Assembly (NCBI RefSeq): GCF_016862515.1
Contig: NZ_BONC01000012.1
Coordinates: forward strand, 79,771 to 143,770
Origin: Asanoa iriomotensis
GTDB taxonomy: Bacteria; Actinomycetota; Actinomycetes; Mycobacteriales; Micromonosporaceae
DNA: 64,000 nt
Direction: 5' to 3'
The translations under genes were made by a program, and so were the position numbers. Below are positions 33,999-43,670 of this stretch, one piece after another. Under the pieces are notes generated by a model. The model did no database searches. It had not been told where the DNA came from and saw only the letters and a program-made list of their open reading frames with translations. Numbering within the stretch: the stretch's first letter is position 1; every line of letters begins with the position of its first letter.

Positions 33999-34499
33999 AT
34001 GAGACATCTGCGGCGGGCTCTGCTGGTTCTGGCGCTCACGGGACTCGCGGGCTTCGGCCCGCCGGCCACCGGCGCCGCGGCCAACGAGGTGGCCAACCCG
34101 AACAGCACGCAGACAACCGTGCCCGCGCCGATCCTGGGTATCGACTCGGTCACCCCGGAGAGCGGGTCGACGCCGGGCGGCTTCGTCGTCACGGTCACCG
34201 GCGTCGGATTCGCGCCGGGCCAGACCACCGTCCGGCTCTGCGACATCGACATCCCGCCGGCCGGCGTCCAGGTCAACCCGGCCGGGAACGTGCTCACCTT
34301 CACCGCGCCGCCGTGTGCGGCCGGTCCGACCCAACTGCGCGTCACGACATCCGAGGGATCGGCCTCGGTTTCCTACCGCTACTACGCCCAGGGTTCCCTG
34401 CCGGTCACCGGCGGACCGGTCTGGCTGCCGCTGACCGGGATCGCACTGGGCGTCACGGGCGGGCTCGCGCTGCTGCTGACCCGCCGCCGGCGCGTCTGA
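33999..34499 (+). CDS. secreted IPT/TIG-domain protein with LPxTG-type anchor
   Basis: 166 aa with GGGGAAG before ATG. Signal peptide (about 1-28), one immunoglobulin-like IPT/TIG domain (ILGIDSVTPESGSTPGGFVV), then LPVTG near residue 138, a hydrophobic helix and RRRRV tail, the sortase substrate pattern. No sortase is in the window. Probably a small cell-wall-linked surface protein of unknown partner. Confidence 0.78.
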   Translation: MRHLRRALLVLALTGLAGFGPPATGAAANEVANPNSTQTTVPAPILGIDSVTPESGSTPGGFVVTVTGVGFAPGQTTVRLCDIDIPPAGVQVNPAGNVLTFTAPPCAAGPTQLRVTTSEGSASVSYRYYAQGSLPVTGGPVWLPLTGIALGVTGGLALLLTRRRRV

Positions 34500-34523
34500 G
34501 GTGCCCCGGCATCCCGGGGCACC
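34500..34523. terminator. bidirectional hairpin terminator
   Basis: GGTGCCCCGG/CCGGGGCACC, 10-bp perfect stem with a 4-base loop, between the convergent TIG and metalloprotease genes. Confidence 0.8.
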
Positions 34524-34535
34524 TGCGCGCCGCGC

Positions 34536-37500
34536 TCAGTGGACGACGAGGTTGCCGCCGGCGAGCCTGATCTCCTGGGTCTTGGCTCCGTTCCAGTCGG
34601 ACGAGAACAGCAGCGTGCTGCCGCTCCAGAGGGTGATCGCGACCGAGTCGGCCGTGCCTGGCTGGCCCCGGTCGGTCGCGGTCACCTGCAGGGTCACGCC
34701 CGTGGCGACCGCGGTCGGCCGGGCCGGGTTGGTCACGTCGGTCAGGGTGGCCGTCGCCCGCAGGTCAGCCCGTCCGGTGCTGCCCACGCTGCTCACACCG
34801 AGCGACTCGAGCGCCGTGCTGCGGATCTCGTAGGTCCTGCCACCGCTGCGGAAGCGCACCGTCGCGGACCTGGCGCCGAGTTCCACGTCGGTCTCTGCAC
34901 CCACGGTTGCCGGGTAGGCGCCCGCGGACCGCAGCGACCGGATGTTGCCGCTGCCGGTGACGAAACTGCCGTCCGGACGGGCGACCTCGACCAGGGCAGT
35001 GCCGCTGCCCGTGTAGTAGTCGCCGACCACGGCGGTGATGGTGTGCGAGCCGAGCGACAGCGACGCGCCGCACGACGCGGACCCGGTCGTCGTCGCACCG
35101 GCCAGCAGGCCGACCGGCGCGCTGCACAGCGTCGTGGCACCTTCCTTGAAGGTCACCGTGGCGTTGCGGACGTCGCCAGGTGCGTTGTCGACCACGCCGC
35201 CGGTGAGCACCGCGCTGTCCCGGACGGTCGCCCGCAACAGCACGGTGGTGCCGCTGCCGCCGGGCGCGGTGAACGCGAGCGTGTCACCGGTGTAGGTCGC
35301 GTCGGCGTCCTCGGTGGTCACCGTGATGGTGAACGACGTGGTCCGGGCGACGCCGGTGTCGTCGGTCACCGTGACCGTGACCGGGTAGGCGCCCGGTGCC
35401 GCCGTCGTGGCGCCGTTGACGGTCCACGTCCGGGTGCCCGGCCGGGTGCTGTCACCCGACGTCGACGCGACCGCGAGCGAGAGTCCCGACGGCAGGCCCG
35501 TGGCGGTCGCCGTGAGGCCGGTGCCGGCGGTGTCCGGGTCGCTCGCGCTGACCCGCACCGTCGGCGACAGGCGGTCGCTGTATTGCACGCTCGCCCCGCC
35601 TGCCGGTGCGTCGTCGGTGACCACCGGAGCGGCGTGTATCGCGATGTCGGCGTCGTTGAGGTCGAAGAAGACGTTGCCGACCGCCTCGATCCTGATCCGG
35701 CCGTGGGCGGTCCCGACGTTCGGCAGCACGACGGACTCGGCGCCGTCGTTGGCGGTGCTTTCGGCCAGGACGTGCGGGAAGGTGGCTCCGCCGTCGACGG
35801 ACAGCGAGATCCGCACGTCGGTCGCGTTGACGGGAGCCACGTCCGTGCCCGCGACGTCCCAGGTGATCGCCTGTGCGCTGCCACCCTCCACGGTGGACGC
35901 GGAGGCGTGGGAGGTGACCAGGAACGGCCCGGCGCCCGGTGCGAGCGTGACGGCGGTCTCCGCGTTGCTGACACCGCCGCCGCCCGAGTGCCCGTCACGG
36001 GCGGTGAGCCGGAAGTGCATCGTCCGGTCGTTGTTGAAGCCGACCCAGTCGGCCGTGGGCAGGAACTCGGAGTAGCAGTCGCGGACGTCGGCCGGCACGT
36101 TGGAGCCGCCGCTGGTCGGCGGCGGTGGCGCCGCCGGGCAGGTGCCGCTCTTCGCGTTGGTGTTGCCCGCCGCGATCTGTGCCAGGTCGGGGAACACCCG
36201 CGTCGGGTCCGTCGACACCGCGTTCTCACCGGGCGAGTAATACTCCAGCGTGTCGGTGGGGCTGACGATCGCCGCGGTGCCGAACTGGCGGAACAGCGGG
36301 CCGTTGGTCTTCACGTTGCTGACCAGCGCGGTCCCGGCGGTGCTGCCGCCGGAGATCCCGCCGCGGTCGTTCTGCTCCCACAGGTAGGTGACGGTGTCGC
36401 CGTCGGAGTCGGTGGCGCTGCCCGTGAGGGCGAACGGCGTGCGCACCGGGATGGTCACGGCGTCCGGGACGGTGACGACCGGTGCGTGGTTGCCGGTCTC
36501 CTCGACCTGGTTGCCGCCGTTGTCGATCGCGCCGCCCTTGGCCGTCTCGCCGACGAAACCGGGGTTGCCGGTGATGGTCAACGCGGCCACGTTGGTGGCG
36601 GCCACCGGACCGCCGTTGAACGCGACCTGGAACCCGTCGTCGGTCAACGTGCCCGTGCCGCCGAACGCGGCCACGGTGACGGTCGCGCCGGCGGGCCACC
36701 CGGCGATCGCCTCGATCGCGGCCTTGATCCCCGCGGTCGAGTAGTTGACGCCGCGGACGATCGGTGCGGACTCGTTGCCCTCGAAGCCGATGGTGAACGA
36801 CTCGCCGTCGGTGTCGAACTCCCGCAGCGAGACCGTCTGGACCTCGTTGATCGCCGGACGGATCGACGTGACGTACGTGGTGATCTCGGTGTAGCTCCGC
36901 TGCGACCAGTACGGGTCGCTGTGCGGCTGCAGGTCGTCCTGGCGGCAGATGCCGGCGTACGCCATGATCGACGATCCGCTGCCCGGCTCGACCGAGTTGG
37001 CCGCGCTGCGGTTGCCACCAGAGCAGTTGAGCTGTGTGCCGTTGAAGGTGTGGTTGCCGCCGAACTGGTGACCCATCTCGTGCGCGACGTAGTCGACGGC
37101 GTAGAAGTCGCCGATCGGTGTCGGCAGGCCGGTGCAGCCACGCGCCTTGCCGTCACCGCCGACGACGCCGAGCCCTGCCACGCCGCCGCCGTTGACGCCG
37201 AGGCCGAGGTGGCCGATGTCGTAGTTGCTGGCGCCGACGAGTTGGCCGAGCACGATCCGGTTGCGGTTGAGCGTGCCGCCGGCGCAGCCGGCGAGCTGGG
37301 CCGGCGTGAAGCAGGCGGAGGCGCCGCACGGCCCGTTGGGCTCGGTCGCGAGCGCCGGGGTGTTGAGGTTGGTCTTCTCGGTGTCGTTGACCAGCACCAG
37401 ACGGATGGCCGTCTCGTCCTCGTAGACCTGCGTCACCCGGTTCATCAGCGTGACCTTCGCGGCGGTCACGTTGGCCGCGCCGAAGAAGTTCGCGTACGAC

Positions 37501-38222
37501 GGGTCCGTGACCAGCGCGACCCGGTAGGTGCGCAGCGACACCGGCGCGCCGGCCAGCGCCTCGACCTCGTCCGCCAAGGCTTCCGCCGCCGACTCGACGT
37601 CGTCGCGCTCGACGAGGTCGCCGTGGCTGTTGGCCAGGTCGCGGCCGTAGTAGCTGACGTAGAGGCTCTGGTCCTGGTTGTAGTAGGGGTCGATGTACCA
37701 GGCGCCGTGCGGTGAGCGCACGGAGGCGTGGAACCCCAGGGGCGTCAGGTCCGCCCGGATCGTCGCCGTCGGGTCGTCGATGCCCTTTCCGGCGTACGTC
37801 TTGATCTCGGGATGTCTGGCGGCGAGGCCGGCCTCCATCACCGGCGAGTCGGCCAGCTCGAAGCGTTGGAAGCCACCGGCCGGCGTCGGCAGCGACACCA
37901 CCTGCTGTGCCGCGGCGCGGCGCTGCCTGGCGCGCTCGCTGGGCGCCTTGGCCAGTGCCGAGGTCAGCGCGGCCCGGTCGAGCGTGTGTGCGGCGACGCG
38001 CTTGGCCCGGATGTCGGCCCTGTGTGCGCCCTTGGTCGGCGCCGGCTTGCCGGCGACCTTCGTCCAGGGCCCCTTCGGGTCGGCCGGGGCGGCGGCTGCG
38101 GGTGCCGGCGTCAGCGCCGGCAGCAGGGCCGCCGTGAGTATGGCGACGACGATGGCGGCGAGGCGTCCGCGCCGCCTGCCGTGACCGCCGTGTGGACTGT
38201 GGACATTGCGGGTCACGGCCAT
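34536..38222 (-). CDS. large secreted M12B-like zinc metalloprotease with Ig-like repeats
   Basis: 1228 aa. N-terminal Arg-rich signal sequence ending in an Ala-Pro run, a propeptide-like region, then a reprolysin-type catalytic domain with zinc motif HEMGHQFGGNH near residue 380 and Met-turn SSIMAYAG. The C-terminal 700 residues contain cadherin/PKD/Ig-like modules (PVVTVPDAVTIPVRTPF, DSDGDTVTYLWEQ, SLGSHTITAVVGDY) and a final beta domain. Secreted; likely degrades extracellular protein. Stop lies 12 bp from a bidirectional terminator. Confidence 0.9.
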   Translation of the reverse strand: MAVTRNVHSPHGGHGRRRGRLAAIVVAILTAALLPALTPAPAAAAPADPKGPWTKVAGKPAPTKGAHRADIRAKRVAAHTLDRAALTSALAKAPSERARQRRAAAQQVVSLPTPAGGFQRFELADSPVMEAGLAARHPEIKTYAGKGIDDPTATIRADLTPLGFHASVRSPHGAWYIDPYYNQDQSLYVSYYGRDLANSHGDLVERDDVESAAEALADEVEALAGAPVSLRTYRVALVTDPSYANFFGAANVTAAKVTLMNRVTQVYEDETAIRLVLVNDTEKTNLNTPALATEPNGPCGASACFTPAQLAGCAGGTLNRNRIVLGQLVGASNYDIGHLGLGVNGGGVAGLGVVGGDGKARGCTGLPTPIGDFYAVDYVAHEMGHQFGGNHTFNGTQLNCSGGNRSAANSVEPGSGSSIMAYAGICRQDDLQPHSDPYWSQRSYTEITTYVTSIRPAINEVQTVSLREFDTDGESFTIGFEGNESAPIVRGVNYSTAGIKAAIEAIAGWPAGATVTVAAFGGTGTLTDDGFQVAFNGGPVAATNVAALTITGNPGFVGETAKGGAIDNGGNQVEETGNHAPVVTVPDAVTIPVRTPFALTGSATDSDGDTVTYLWEQNDRGGISGGSTAGTALVSNVKTNGPLFRQFGTAAIVSPTDTLEYYSPGENAVSTDPTRVFPDLAQIAAGNTNAKSGTCPAAPPPPTSGGSNVPADVRDCYSEFLPTADWVGFNNDRTMHFRLTARDGHSGGGGVSNAETAVTLAPGAGPFLVTSHASASTVEGGSAQAITWDVAGTDVAPVNATDVRISLSVDGGATFPHVLAESTANDGAESVVLPNVGTAHGRIRIEAVGNVFFDLNDADIAIHAAPVVTDDAPAGGASVQYSDRLSPTVRVSASDPDTAGTGLTATATGLPSGLSLAVASTSGDSTRPGTRTWTVNGATTAAPGAYPVTVTVTDDTGVARTTSFTITVTTEDADATYTGDTLAFTAPGGSGTTVLLRATVRDSAVLTGGVVDNAPGDVRNATVTFKEGATTLCSAPVGLLAGATTTGSASCGASLSLGSHTITAVVGDYYTGSGTALVEVARPDGSFVTGSGNIRSLRSAGAYPATVGAETDVELGARSATVRFRSGGRTYEIRSTALESLGVSSVGSTGRADLRATATLTDVTNPARPTAVATGVTLQVTATDRGQPGTADSVAITLWSGSTLLFSSDWNGAKTQEIRLAGGNLVVH

Positions 38223-38303
38223 CTGGACTCATCTCCTTCGACGGGCAGACGCAACGACACCCTACGGCGAAGAAATCGAGCAATGGAAGACTTCGGATGT
38301 AAC

Positions 38304-38337
38304 GGTGCCGCGGGCCTGTCCCAGGGCCCGCGGCACC
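38304..38337 (-). terminator. hairpin terminator after the TIM-barrel gene
   Basis: GGTGCCGCGGGCC/GGCCCGCGGCACC, 13-bp perfect stem with an 8-base loop, 10 bp beyond the stop of the minus-strand gene at 38348. Confidence 0.85.
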
Positions 38338-38347
38338 CCCAACGGCG

Positions 38348-39652
38348 TCAGCCCCTCAGGTTGCTCATGCCGTTGGCACTGATGATGCTGAAGCGCAGTG
38401 ACTGGCCCGGGTCGGCGGACCCGCCCGGTGCGTTGTCCTGCTCGTAGTTCGGGTTGTGGAAACCCTTCGCGCCCATGCCGCTCATGAAGCCTTGGTAGTC
38501 GATGTCGCTGCGGGGGTCGCCGAACGGCACCATGTTGTAACCGTTGCCCACGCCCACCGGGTCGGCGGTGCGGTCACCGTCCTTGGCGTGGAACAGCGCG
38601 TACCGCTTCGTCTGCTTGGCGACCGTGGCCATCGGGTCGAAGATGTCCTCGACCCGGTTGCCCTCCCAGTCGTAACGCCAGCGGTGCTGGTGCTGCGCGA
38701 CGTGTGCCCAGAAGACGTCCATCTCCACGACGCACAACGCCGGGTCGGTGACGTCGAGGTAGTGCTGCATGAGCCGCTTGCCGGACTCGCCGCGGACGAC
38801 GGTCGGCGCGATCGGCGCGCCCGTGACGCGGTCCTGCGTGACGGTCACCATCGGGCCGTCCTGCAGGAAGTGGTACGCCGGAGCGTGGTTGTGCGGGTAG
38901 AGCTGGATGCCCCACTGGGTGCTCAGCCGGTTGAGGGCGTCCCACTTCTCGCCCGCCACCGTCCACGGCTCGATGTTGCGGTTGTTGGCGCTGGTCGGGT
39001 CGCTGCCGGTGCCCATGTAGGGCATGCCGAGGACGGACGCGAACTCGAGCTCGAGCTGGAAACGCTCGTAGTCGTTGATCGTCATCACGCCGCCGGCGCT
39101 GCTCGGGCCCGGCCAGGTGTTCGGGATGAAGCCGTGGTTGCCGATCGCCTCCAGGTCGAACTCGTCGAGGAAGCCGCGCAGCGTGTTGGCGTAAGCGATG
39201 TACGCGGCCCGCGACGCCGCGGTGACCACGCCGCCCGGAGCCGGGTTGGGTGCGGCACCGCCGGGGTTCGCGGCGTTCTGGCCGTACCCGGCGAACTCGA
39301 TCTGCTTGAAGCCGGCCTTCGCCAGGAACTCGAGCAGCTCGCGCCACCCGCCCGGCAGCGGGACCAGCGGACCGAGGTCGGTCGGGTCGTTCGGGAAGTC
39401 CGGGCCGCCGAGGTAGCCCATGGTCGGCGCGACACCGAGCGCGGCGCTGGCAGCGATGCCGACGCGGGTCGGCACGTCGCGCTGCGTGTAGGTGATCGTG
39501 CCGGTCTTGCCCGGCGGGATGAGCCGGCCGCCGGCCGCGGACGCGGCGGGGGCGATCACGGAGGCGGGGCCCCACGGCATCACCGCGGCGGCGGCGGTCG
39601 CGCCGGCGCCCGCGACGAACGTACGACGGTTGATTCTCTTGCGTGAAATCAC
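38348..39652 (-). CDS. Tat-exported sugar phosphate isomerase/epimerase-like TIM-barrel protein
   Basis: 434 aa from GTG behind AAAGG. Twin-arginine signal NRRTFVAGAGATAAAAV at the N-terminus, then an AP-endonuclease-2/xylose isomerase-like barrel (GFKQIEFAGYGQ; CVVEMDVFWAH with likely metal ligands; YALFHAKDGDR). Transcribed downstream of, but separated by a terminator from, the ThuA/sugar dehydrogenase gene; both suggest extracellular sugar turnover. Confidence 0.85.
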   Translation of the reverse strand: MISRKRINRRTFVAGAGATAAAAVMPWGPASVIAPAASAAGGRLIPPGKTGTITYTQRDVPTRVGIAASAALGVAPTMGYLGGPDFPNDPTDLGPLVPLPGGWRELLEFLAKAGFKQIEFAGYGQNAANPGGAAPNPAPGGVVTAASRAAYIAYANTLRGFLDEFDLEAIGNHGFIPNTWPGPSSAGGVMTINDYERFQLELEFASVLGMPYMGTGSDPTSANNRNIEPWTVAGEKWDALNRLSTQWGIQLYPHNHAPAYHFLQDGPMVTVTQDRVTGAPIAPTVVRGESGKRLMQHYLDVTDPALCVVEMDVFWAHVAQHQHRWRYDWEGNRVEDIFDPMATVAKQTKRYALFHAKDGDRTADPVGVGNGYNMVPFGDPRSDIDYQGFMSGMGAKGFHNPNYEQDNAPGGSADPGQSLRFSIISANGMSNLRG

Positions 39653-39697
39653 GGTCGTGCCTTTCTTTCGGTGTCAAGGGTGTTGCTGGGGGTGGGT

Positions 39698-39730
39698 GGG
39701 GCTGCCGCCGTGGGGGACGGCGGCAGCCCC
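39698..39730 (-). terminator. hairpin terminator after the ThuA-family gene
   Basis: GGGGCTGCCGCCGT/ACGGCGGCAGCCCC, 14-bp perfect stem with a GGGGG loop, 5 bp beyond the stop. Confidence 0.88.
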
Positions 39731-39735
39731 GGGCA

Positions 39736-42700
39736 TTACGGCGCGCTCACCCCCTGCCCCCCGAACTCGACGTAGTTGAGGTTGAAGAAGTTGTTCGTCG
39801 GTCCACCCGCCACCGGCCGGAACACCAGGTAGATCCGGTGCGCACCGCCGGGGTTGGTGACAGGGAAGGTCTGGCTCGCGTAGGTCGTCGCGTTCGCCGT
39901 GGCCGCGATCGGATAGGTGCCCAGGATCGGGCCGTCGACCGCGTCGAGGTGCACCTCGACCGCGCCGCTGCCGCCGGAGGTCCGGAACGTCAGCGAGTCG
40001 ATGTTCTGGAGGTTGTAGGTGCCGTTGAGCCTGATCCAGTCACCGTTGCCGAGGCTGCCGCGCTGCAGCCCGCCGCCGGTGTCGGCCGTCGCCGCGGTGT
40101 TCGTGCCGCTCTGGTCGACGGCGTGCTCGACCTCCTGCTTCTTCTGCAGGATCGTCACCTGGTCCACGGTGGTCAGTGCGGGTACGCCGCCCGGACCGCC
40201 GAGGTCGGTGTACGAGGCGCTGATGACGCCGAACACGTTGCCGCCGTGCGACACGTCCTCGGGGTTCGTCGGCAGCGTGCCGTTGCATCCGTTGACCGTG
40301 GTGTCCGCGTGGCCGTGCGAGTCGTGACCGAGCACGAACGTCACCTCGACACGGGAGCAGTCGATCGGGCCGTCCTGCGGGTCGCTCACGTTCACCGAGA
40401 ACGGAATGGTGTCGCCGAAGGCGAACAGCCCGCCGTCGGTCGGCACGGTGACCTCGACGGTCGGCGAGGTGTTGCCGACGGTGATCGTCGTGTTCATCGC
40501 CGCCGTCTTCCCGCTCGAGTCGGTGACGGTCAACCGGGCCGTGTAGACGCCGTTGGTGGTGTAGGTGAACGACGGGTTCGGGTCGGTGGAGTCGGTCGTT
40601 CCGTTGCCGTCGAAGTCCCACGCGAACTTGATGGAGTCGGCCGGGTCCGGGTCCCGTGAGCCGTCGCTGGAGAACGCGACGGTCAGCGGCGCGACGCCGT
40701 CGGTCGGCGTAGCGGTCAGCACCGCGATCGGCGCCCGGGTGCCCTTGACGTAGCTGAACTTCACCAGCTGCGCGTCCGGGTTGGGGTTGAAGAAGCCGTC
40801 GCCGTACGTGAGGAGGTAGAAGTTGCCGTCGTCGCCCCACATCATGTCCATGGGGTTGTCGCAGACGAACGGTCGTGCCGGGGTGGTCGGCGAAGCTCCG
40901 CAGTTGAGCAGGTTATTGATCTTGAAGACGTCGCCGGACGAGTCGAGCCGGATCTCGCGCAGGTAGTCGCGGGTGAACTCGCCGAAGAAGATCGCCTCGT
41001 CGTAGTACTCGGGGAACTTCGTCGGGTTGGGGTTGTCGGCCTTGTAGTCGTACTTGGCCGCGCCGTGCGGGCCGACGCCGCCGGTGCCCAGCTCGGGGAA
41101 CAGCTGCGGGCAGGTGCCGGCGGGGCTCTGCATGTAGTACGCCGCGCACGGCGTGCCCAACGGGTTCGCGGCGTTGTTGTCCTGGAACGAGTACCAGAGC
41201 TCGGACCGCTCGATCGGGGGTGAGTAGGTCAGGCCGGTGTTCCACCGGGAGGTGTTCGCCGGGCCCCGGGTGGGGTCGTCACAGGTGTACGCCTGCGGCG
41301 GGTTGTCCAGCGGCGTCGAGGTGTTGAAGTTCCAGCGGTAGTACGGCAGGTCGGGCTGGTAGCACAGTGGCCAGCCGTAGTTCGCCGGCTTGTCGACGAC
41401 CATCATGCGGCCGGTGCCGGCCGGTCCGCGGAACACCTGCGGGGTGCTGGAGTCGGGCGAGTAGTCGGTCACGTAGGCGACGTCGTTGTCGTCGACCGTG
41501 AGCCGGAACGGGTTGCGGAAGCCCATCGCGTAGATCTCGGGACGGGTCTTGCCGCCGCCTTCCTCGTTGCCGGTGAACAGGTTGCCGGCGGGCGAGGTGT
41601 AGGAGCCGTCCGCGTTGACCGTGATGCGCAGGATCTTGCCGCGCAGGTCATTGGTGTTCAGCGACGAGCGGCGCGCGTCGACGAACGGCGCGTTGTACAG
41701 GCCCTGCGCGTTGATCATGTCGTTGTGCGGCGAGAAGCCGCCGGAGTTGCCGCCGCCGGCCGGCGTGTCGTCACCGGTGACCATCAACAGGTTGTTGTGC
41801 GAGTCGAAGTCGATGTCGCCGGCGATGTGGCAGCAGGCACCGCGGTTGACCGGCACCTTCATGATCTTCTGCTCGGACGCCACGTCGAGCGTCGGCGTCG
41901 CGCCGTCGACGAACTTGAAGCGGCTGAGTTGGAAGTAGCCGTTCCAGGGGTCCCACACGCTCGGGTCGGCCCCGGTCGTCGGCGCGTTGGCCGTCGGGGT
42001 GGTCTCCGGGTACGGAGCTTCCTGCGTCAACGGGGAGTAGTAGAGGTACACCCACTTGTTGTTGGCGAAGTCGTTGTCGACCGCCGGGCCGTACATGCCG
42101 TCCTCGCTGGCCATGTAGACCGGGATCTGGGCGAGCACGTGGGTGGTGTTGGCCGCGGGGTCGTGCAGGCGCACGCCGCCGCGCCGGTCGGTCTGGATCA
42201 CCCGGCCGTCGGGGAACACGTCGAAGCCGATGGGCTCGTTGACGTTCGGCGGCGCCGCGACGATGTCCATCTGGTAGTTGGCGAGGACGGTCGCGCCGCA
42301 GTCGCCGTCGGTGACCCCGGCCGCCCACTGGATGGCACCGCCGAGGTGCGCCCGCAGGTCGGCCGTGCCGTAGCTGTCCGCGGTGCCGCCGAGGCCGGTG
42401 TAGAACGAGCGGCCGCCGTTGTAGTCCTTGCACCAGGTGATCGGGTGGTCGACGCCCATCGAACCACCGGTGTACGTCTTCTCGTCGACGGTGGCGAGCA
42501 CGTGGGAGAGGCCGCGCACGTTGGACGCGAAGTTGTACCACCGGTCGGTGCGGTTCCACCGCTCCGGCAGTTCCTCGGAGGCGGGGTGGACGCGGTCAGC
42601 GACCTTGATCGTGGCTGGCGCGACCGCCGAGGCGCCGGTGGCGCGGGTGCCGAGCACGTCGGTGAGGAACGACCACTGCGGTTCCGCCTCGATCGCCGAG

Positions 42701-43125
42701 TGGACGGCCACGAAGCCGCCGCCGTCGCGGTAGTAGTCCTCGAAGGCGGTCTGCTGCGCGTCGTTGAGCACGTCACCGACGGTGTTGAGGAACACGACCA
42801 CCCGGTACTGCTTGAGGTGGGCGTTGTCGAACTTGCGGGGATCGTCGGTGACCTGCACGGTGAACCGGCGCTGTTGCCCCAGCGCCTGGATGGCCGCGAT
42901 GCCGGGCTCGGCTGACGGCGAGGTGGGGTCGGCGGACTTGGTGAAGATCAGGACCCGGAAGTCGTTGCCGTTGTCAGTGGCAACCGCGATCGGGTTCGCG
43001 GCCTGCGCGGGAACCGTTGCCTGCGCCGGGGCGGAACCGGCGACCACGCTCGTGGTCGTCAGCGTCAGCGCGCCGACGGCGGCCATGATTCGTCTCAGGG
43101 GTTTTCGGGGTACGACAGATCGCAT
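39736..43125 (-). CDS. secreted ThuA / sorbosone-type dehydrogenase / PKD / carbohydrate-binding protein
   Basis: 1129 aa. Order: signal peptide; ThuA-like domain (about 55-260: FRVLIFTKS, VVFLNTVGDVL, HSAIEAEPQW, MGVDHPITWCKDY); six-bladed propeller of the glucose/sorbosone dehydrogenase type (FDVFPDGRVIQTDRRGG, RGKILRITVNADG, GFRNPFRLTVDD, NYGWPLCY); PKD domain (FAWDFDGNGTTDSTDPNPSF); further Ig-like segment; and a C-terminal CBM6-like domain. ATG 43125 follows AAGGA by 9 bp; a GTG six bases earlier is too close to it. Acts outside the cell on sugars or polysaccharides. Confidence 0.9.
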   Translation of the reverse strand: MRSVVPRKPLRRIMAAVGALTLTTTSVVAGSAPAQATVPAQAANPIAVATDNGNDFRVLIFTKSADPTSPSAEPGIAAIQALGQQRRFTVQVTDDPRKFDNAHLKQYRVVVFLNTVGDVLNDAQQTAFEDYYRDGGGFVAVHSAIEAEPQWSFLTDVLGTRATGASAVAPATIKVADRVHPASEELPERWNRTDRWYNFASNVRGLSHVLATVDEKTYTGGSMGVDHPITWCKDYNGGRSFYTGLGGTADSYGTADLRAHLGGAIQWAAGVTDGDCGATVLANYQMDIVAAPPNVNEPIGFDVFPDGRVIQTDRRGGVRLHDPAANTTHVLAQIPVYMASEDGMYGPAVDNDFANNKWVYLYYSPLTQEAPYPETTPTANAPTTGADPSVWDPWNGYFQLSRFKFVDGATPTLDVASEQKIMKVPVNRGACCHIAGDIDFDSHNNLLMVTGDDTPAGGGNSGGFSPHNDMINAQGLYNAPFVDARRSSLNTNDLRGKILRITVNADGSYTSPAGNLFTGNEEGGGKTRPEIYAMGFRNPFRLTVDDNDVAYVTDYSPDSSTPQVFRGPAGTGRMMVVDKPANYGWPLCYQPDLPYYRWNFNTSTPLDNPPQAYTCDDPTRGPANTSRWNTGLTYSPPIERSELWYSFQDNNAANPLGTPCAAYYMQSPAGTCPQLFPELGTGGVGPHGAAKYDYKADNPNPTKFPEYYDEAIFFGEFTRDYLREIRLDSSGDVFKINNLLNCGASPTTPARPFVCDNPMDMMWGDDGNFYLLTYGDGFFNPNPDAQLVKFSYVKGTRAPIAVLTATPTDGVAPLTVAFSSDGSRDPDPADSIKFAWDFDGNGTTDSTDPNPSFTYTTNGVYTARLTVTDSSGKTAAMNTTITVGNTSPTVEVTVPTDGGLFAFGDTIPFSVNVSDPQDGPIDCSRVEVTFVLGHDSHGHADTTVNGCNGTLPTNPEDVSHGGNVFGVISASYTDLGGPGGVPALTTVDQVTILQKKQEVEHAVDQSGTNTAATADTGGGLQRGSLGNGDWIRLNGTYNLQNIDSLTFRTSGGSGAVEVHLDAVDGPILGTYPIAATANATTYASQTFPVTNPGGAHRIYLVFRPVAGGPTNNFFNLNYVEFGGQGVSAP

Positions 43126-43170
43126 CGGCACTGTCCTTCAGACATGGCGGAGTCATTCTCGGGGCGCTTT

Positions 43171-43208
43171 CGCACGTGGAATGGCCAGTCGCCCATTCCA
43201 CATTGTGC
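43171..43208. repeat. interrupted inverted repeat upstream of the ThuA gene
   Basis: TGGAATGG (43177-43184) and CCATTCCA (43193-43200) are perfect arms around an 8-bp spacer. Outer CGCAC and GTGCG extend the symmetry. It lies 46-83 bp before the ThuA start, so an operator is plausible. Confidence 0.6.
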
Positions 43209-43652
43209 GAAGCGCGTGAATGTCGGCGCTACGACCATCGCCGCCGAGCGAGATGTCGTGGTCCGACCCGATGATGGCGACACCGCCGATGCGCCACCGA
43301 ATGTGCCGAAGGTGTGCCAAGGCTCCGGTGTCGAAACCGTACAACGCCTTTCGGTCCAGCGAAAGAGTGCGTCGTGCATTCTTCCAAGAGAGCGCTCCCT
43401 GAGTCCCGCTGCGAAAAAGAACCAATTAAAGCGTCGTCCGGCTCTGAAACGTCACACTGAAACGCCGGCAGATTCGGATGTCGCACATTGGCCCACGGCG
43501 TCCGACACCGCGGCGGCCATCACCGGTGGTCGCGGGCGACCGCCGGGGAGGCCGCGCCCGACAGGAACGGACAAATCGCCCGGCCGGGTCGTTGTTGCCA
43601 TATGCTCGATCTGCCTACTGCGGGGGTGCATCACGGGCACGACCGCTGAAAT
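43209..43652. other. gene-free divergent intergenic region
   Basis: No protein-like reading frame. Base composition is lower in GC than around it (for example GAAAAAGAACCAATTAAAG at 43412-43430), suggesting promoter or regulatory DNA for the flanking divergent secreted-protein genes. Confidence 0.5.
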
Positions 43653-43670
43653 ATGAAAGACGGTCATCTT

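Noticed and set aside
34539..37715. Open frame of 1058 codons on the plus strand
   Set aside because: Antisense to the M12B-like protease; Arg/Gly/Val-rich low-complexity product, no domain, no ribosome site. It is a by-product of high GC in the third codon position.
43144..43656. 170-codon plus-strand frame in the 43-kb intergenic region
   Set aside because: No ribosome site, no signal or domain, and it runs through the inverted repeat; not protein-like.
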